Positions 5,714 to 6,896 of a DNA stretch of 6,896 nt are shown piece after piece. Position 1 is the first letter of the stretch. Every line of letters begins with the position of its first letter. Made by a program: the position numbers and the translations under genes. The stretch comes from Fidelibacterota bacterium (GTDB taxonomy: Bacteria; Fidelibacterota; UBA2242): positions 1 through 6,896 of the forward strand of contig JAGLWX010000274.1 of NCBI GenBank assembly GCA_023133185.1, read 5' to 3'. The notes under the pieces were generated by a model, which saw nothing but the letters and a program-made list of their open reading frames with translations, searched no databases and was not told where the DNA came from.

Positions 5714-5746
5714 ATTTCAAATTGCAAATATCAAATATCAAATTTT
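5714..5746. repeat. A/T-rich tandem words (CAAATATCAAA)
   Basis: CAAATATCAAA occurs twice with overlap (5725-5735 and 5732-5742) inside a run of ATTTCAAAT and CAAATTTT words. The same 11-mer occurs at 2474-2484, which links this spacer to the one after the restriction-gene remnant. Confidence 0.5.
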
Positions 5747-5789
5747 CCCAGAGGGACGCCTTTGGCACAGATTTAACCTCGTAAAAGCT

Positions 5790-5822
5790 GAAACCAATTT
5801 GGCTCCGCTGAAAATTGGTTTC
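5790..5822. repeat. 11-bp perfect inverted repeat GAAACCAATTT/AAATTGGTTTC
   Basis: GAAACCAATTT (5790-5800) and AAATTGGTTTC (5812-5822) pair perfectly over an 11-base GC-rich loop. A further AAATTGGTTT follows at 5848-5857. There is no adjacent T-run and no gene close enough to suggest a terminator, so it is best described as a palindromic repeat unit. Confidence 0.55.
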
Positions 5823-6062
5823 TATTCCACGTCAGTAGCCGGGTTGGAAATTGGTTTATTCTCGTTGGGCGGTTCCGCCACGACGCAGAGCATCGTGATG
5901 AGAGGAAAAAATATTTACATTTTATTCATCAAGTGTGTTAAATTAAAAATAACAATCATGGAAACCTATTCCTCAGAGAGCTTTGACAAGATACTGTTTA
6001 GGGGATTTTTACATCCAGCGAACAGCCGGTCACTTTTTATGAATCAAAAATTATGAATCTTT

Positions 6063-6068
6063 GGAGGG
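6063..6068 (+). promoter_or_regulatory. Shine-Dalgarno site GGAGGG for the LamG gene
   Basis: GGAGGG ends 4 bases before the ATG at 6073 and supports that codon over the TTG at 6061 or the in-frame TTG at 6142. Confidence 0.6.
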
Positions 6069-6072
6069 AAAA

Positions 6073-6414
6073 ATGTTGAATGAAATGTTAAAATCAATGA
6101 TTAATCCTTCCGATGTATCGGGATCCCGATTTTTCGGGAATTTGTCGGGGAAAAAGATACTTTTAATTAGTTGGATTTTGATTATTTGCTCCGGGTTTTT
6201 GGCAGCCCAAAACAACTGCCTGGATTTTGACGGTGTGAATGATTATGTGGATTGCGGCAACCATGCGAGTCTGAATCCTACCACCGCAATTACAGTCGAG
6301 GCGTGGGTGAACAGGGCGGGAGCAAGCGAGAGCAAGACCCTTGAAACCATCCTGATAAAAGGTAACTATCACCTGGATCTGTTTTCACAAAAACCCCGAT
6401 TATATCCTTGGTAA
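6073..6414 (+). CDS. Secreted LamG/concanavalin-like protein, N-terminal part, interrupted
   Basis: The 113-residue product has an unusual N-terminal extension of about 26 residues, then a signal peptide (KKILLISWILIICSGFLAAQ, residues 27-46). After it comes the start of a LamG/concanavalin-A-like jelly-roll domain (CLDFDGVNDYVDCGNHASLN, then ITVEAWVN and ILIKGNYHLDLFSQKPRL). Such domains are usually about 150 residues; only about 65 are present before TAA at 6412-6414. Directly at this point an FG-GAP array begins in another frame. The DNA for the N-terminal extension contains strong palindromes (6116-6139), which suggests a repeat inserted into the 5' end of the gene. Proteins with LamG and FG-GAP parts are common as secreted adhesins or surface proteins in FCB bacteria. 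This is likely the front end of the protein continued at 6398. Confidence 0.7.
   Translation: MLNEMLKSMINPSDVSGSRFFGNLSGKKILLISWILIICSGFLAAQNNCLDFDGVNDYVDCGNHASLNPTTAITVEAWVNRAGASESKTLETILIKGNYHLDLFSQKPRLYPW
6116..6139. repeat. Palindrome cluster inside the 5' end of the LamG gene
   Basis: ATCGGGATCCCGAT at 6117-6130 is a perfect 14-base palindrome. It overlaps a hairpin TCCCGA-TTTT-TCGGGA (6124-6139) and is preceded by CCGAT-GT-ATCGG (6111-6122). Repeated CGGGA and CCCGA words continue to 6150. It looks like a BOX-type or REP-type repeat within coding DNA. Confidence 0.55.
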
Positions 6415-6896
6415 TGGACTCAGATGGTCAATGGACCATGATTTATCGAATGCCGATGCTTCCTTCATAGGCGAGGATGCTTATGACTATAGTGGCCAAG
6501 CTGTTTCAGGAGTTGGCGATGTCAATGGAGACGGCTATGACGATGTTATTATCGGTGCTCGTTATGATGATGATGGCGGCAGTAATGCCGGTCAGACTTA
6601 TCTGATATTGGGTAAAGCATCCGGTTTGGCAATGGATACCGACCTGTCGGATGCCGATGCTTCCTTCATAGGCGAGGATGCTGATGACCGCAGTGGCTGC
6701 GCTGTTTCCGGTGCCGGCGATGTTAATGGAGATGGCTATGACGACTTTATTATCGGTGCTTATGGAGATGAGGATGGCGGCAATTGGGCAGGTCAGACCT
6801 ATCTCATACTCGGTAAATCCTCAGGCTGGTCAATGGATACCGACCTGTCCGCTGCCGATGCTTCATTCCGGGGCGAGGATGCTTATGACTATAGTG
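6398..6896 (+). CDS. FG-GAP (integrin-alpha-like) repeat protein, partial, runs off the window
   Basis: This frame has no stop from 6359 to the right edge. From about 6398 it reads DYILGNGL and then repeats of the form MDTDLSDADASF, GEDADDRSG, GDVNGDGYDDFIIGA, AGQTYLILGK. The DVNGDGYDD loop is the calcium-binding motif of FG-GAP/beta-propeller units, so this is a calcium-stabilised extracellular propeller. The first 11 residues look like the tail of an earlier unit, so the array is entered mid-unit. The only early in-frame ATG (6431) is part of the repeat and has no ribosome site. The LamG-type gene at 6073 probably provides the real start. One base removed from the CCCC at 6394-6397 would join the frames, but an internal deletion is equally possible. 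Confidence 0.8.
6431..6896 (+). repeat. Tandem 201-bp coding repeats (67 residues each), two full and one partial
   Basis: Units start at 6431, 6632 and 6833, an exact 201-base spacing. Units 1 and 2 share a 32-base identical block (6450-6481 and 6651-6682), and 52 of 67 residues are identical by eye. The third unit is cut by the window edge. The repeats encode the FG-GAP units and offer a substrate for copy-number change by recombination. Confidence 0.85.

Larger units (their letters stand above)
5656..6060. other. Repeat-rich non-coding spacer
   Basis: About 400 bases without a supported gene. A 131-codon open frame crosses it but consists of translated repeats with no domain and no ribosome site. 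It contains the stem-loop at 5663-5705, A/T-rich repeats (5714-5746), an 11-bp inverted repeat (5790-5822), a third copy of AAATTGGTTT (5848-5857) and the small palindrome GGCGGTTCCGCC (5868-5879). Confidence 0.55.

Noticed and set aside
5661..6056. 131-codon ORF in the spacer after the FlgD-like tail
   Set aside because: It runs through palindromes and A/T-rich repeats, has no ribosome site and shows no domain. It reads as translated repeat DNA.

Overview
The window looks like an AT-rich accessory region of an uncultivated bacterium of the FCB superphylum (Bacteroidota, Ignavibacteria, Marinimicrobia and similar lineages). The main clue is the secreted protein at 4929-5655, which ends in a FlgD-like sorting-type tail with the YPNYPNPFNP motif that is abundant in that group. 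A second clue is the set of large secreted surface-type proteins (FGE/C-type-lectin, LamG, FG-GAP). The lineage call is inference from protein style, not from a marker gene. All supported genes are on the + strand.

Region 1 (1-2420) is defence-like. It opens with the 3' part of an Eco57I/TaqI-type restriction-modification enzyme. Next comes a 544-residue protein with a TPR-like middle and a C-terminal LA2681-like HEPN domain carrying an R-x4-H ribonuclease motif. Then there is a second, orphan copy of the last 39 codons of a restriction-modification gene of the same type. The HEPN gene is therefore flanked by direct repeats of the 3' end of the restriction gene. These copies are homologous but diverged, mostly at synonymous sites, which suggests cassette exchange through the conserved tail.

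Region 2 (2749-4797) is read as the remains of a diversity-generating retroelement (DGR). A secreted protein with an FGE-sulfatase/C-type-lectin domain ends in a typical variable region (4153-4263). On the same strand, 253 bp further on, is a broken reverse transcriptase. Its N-terminal about 40 residues, interrupted by a TAG, are joined directly to its C-terminal about 45 residues, with the whole catalytic core missing. No template repeat is present between them or elsewhere in the window. Either the variable region is frozen, or it is served in trans by a DGR elsewhere in the genome.

Region 3 (4798-6896) holds secreted surface proteins, both interrupted. One is a small protein with an FN3-like domain and a sorting tail, split by a +1 shift at a GGGG tract. 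The other is a LamG-type N-terminus that changes frame near a CCCC tract into a long FG-GAP (integrin-alpha-like) array with an exact 201-bp period, running off the end of the window.

The spacers are long and rich in short dispersed A/T-rich repeats and palindromes. No tRNA, rRNA, CRISPR array or complete transposon was seen. All family assignments come from reading the protein sequence; no database search was run.
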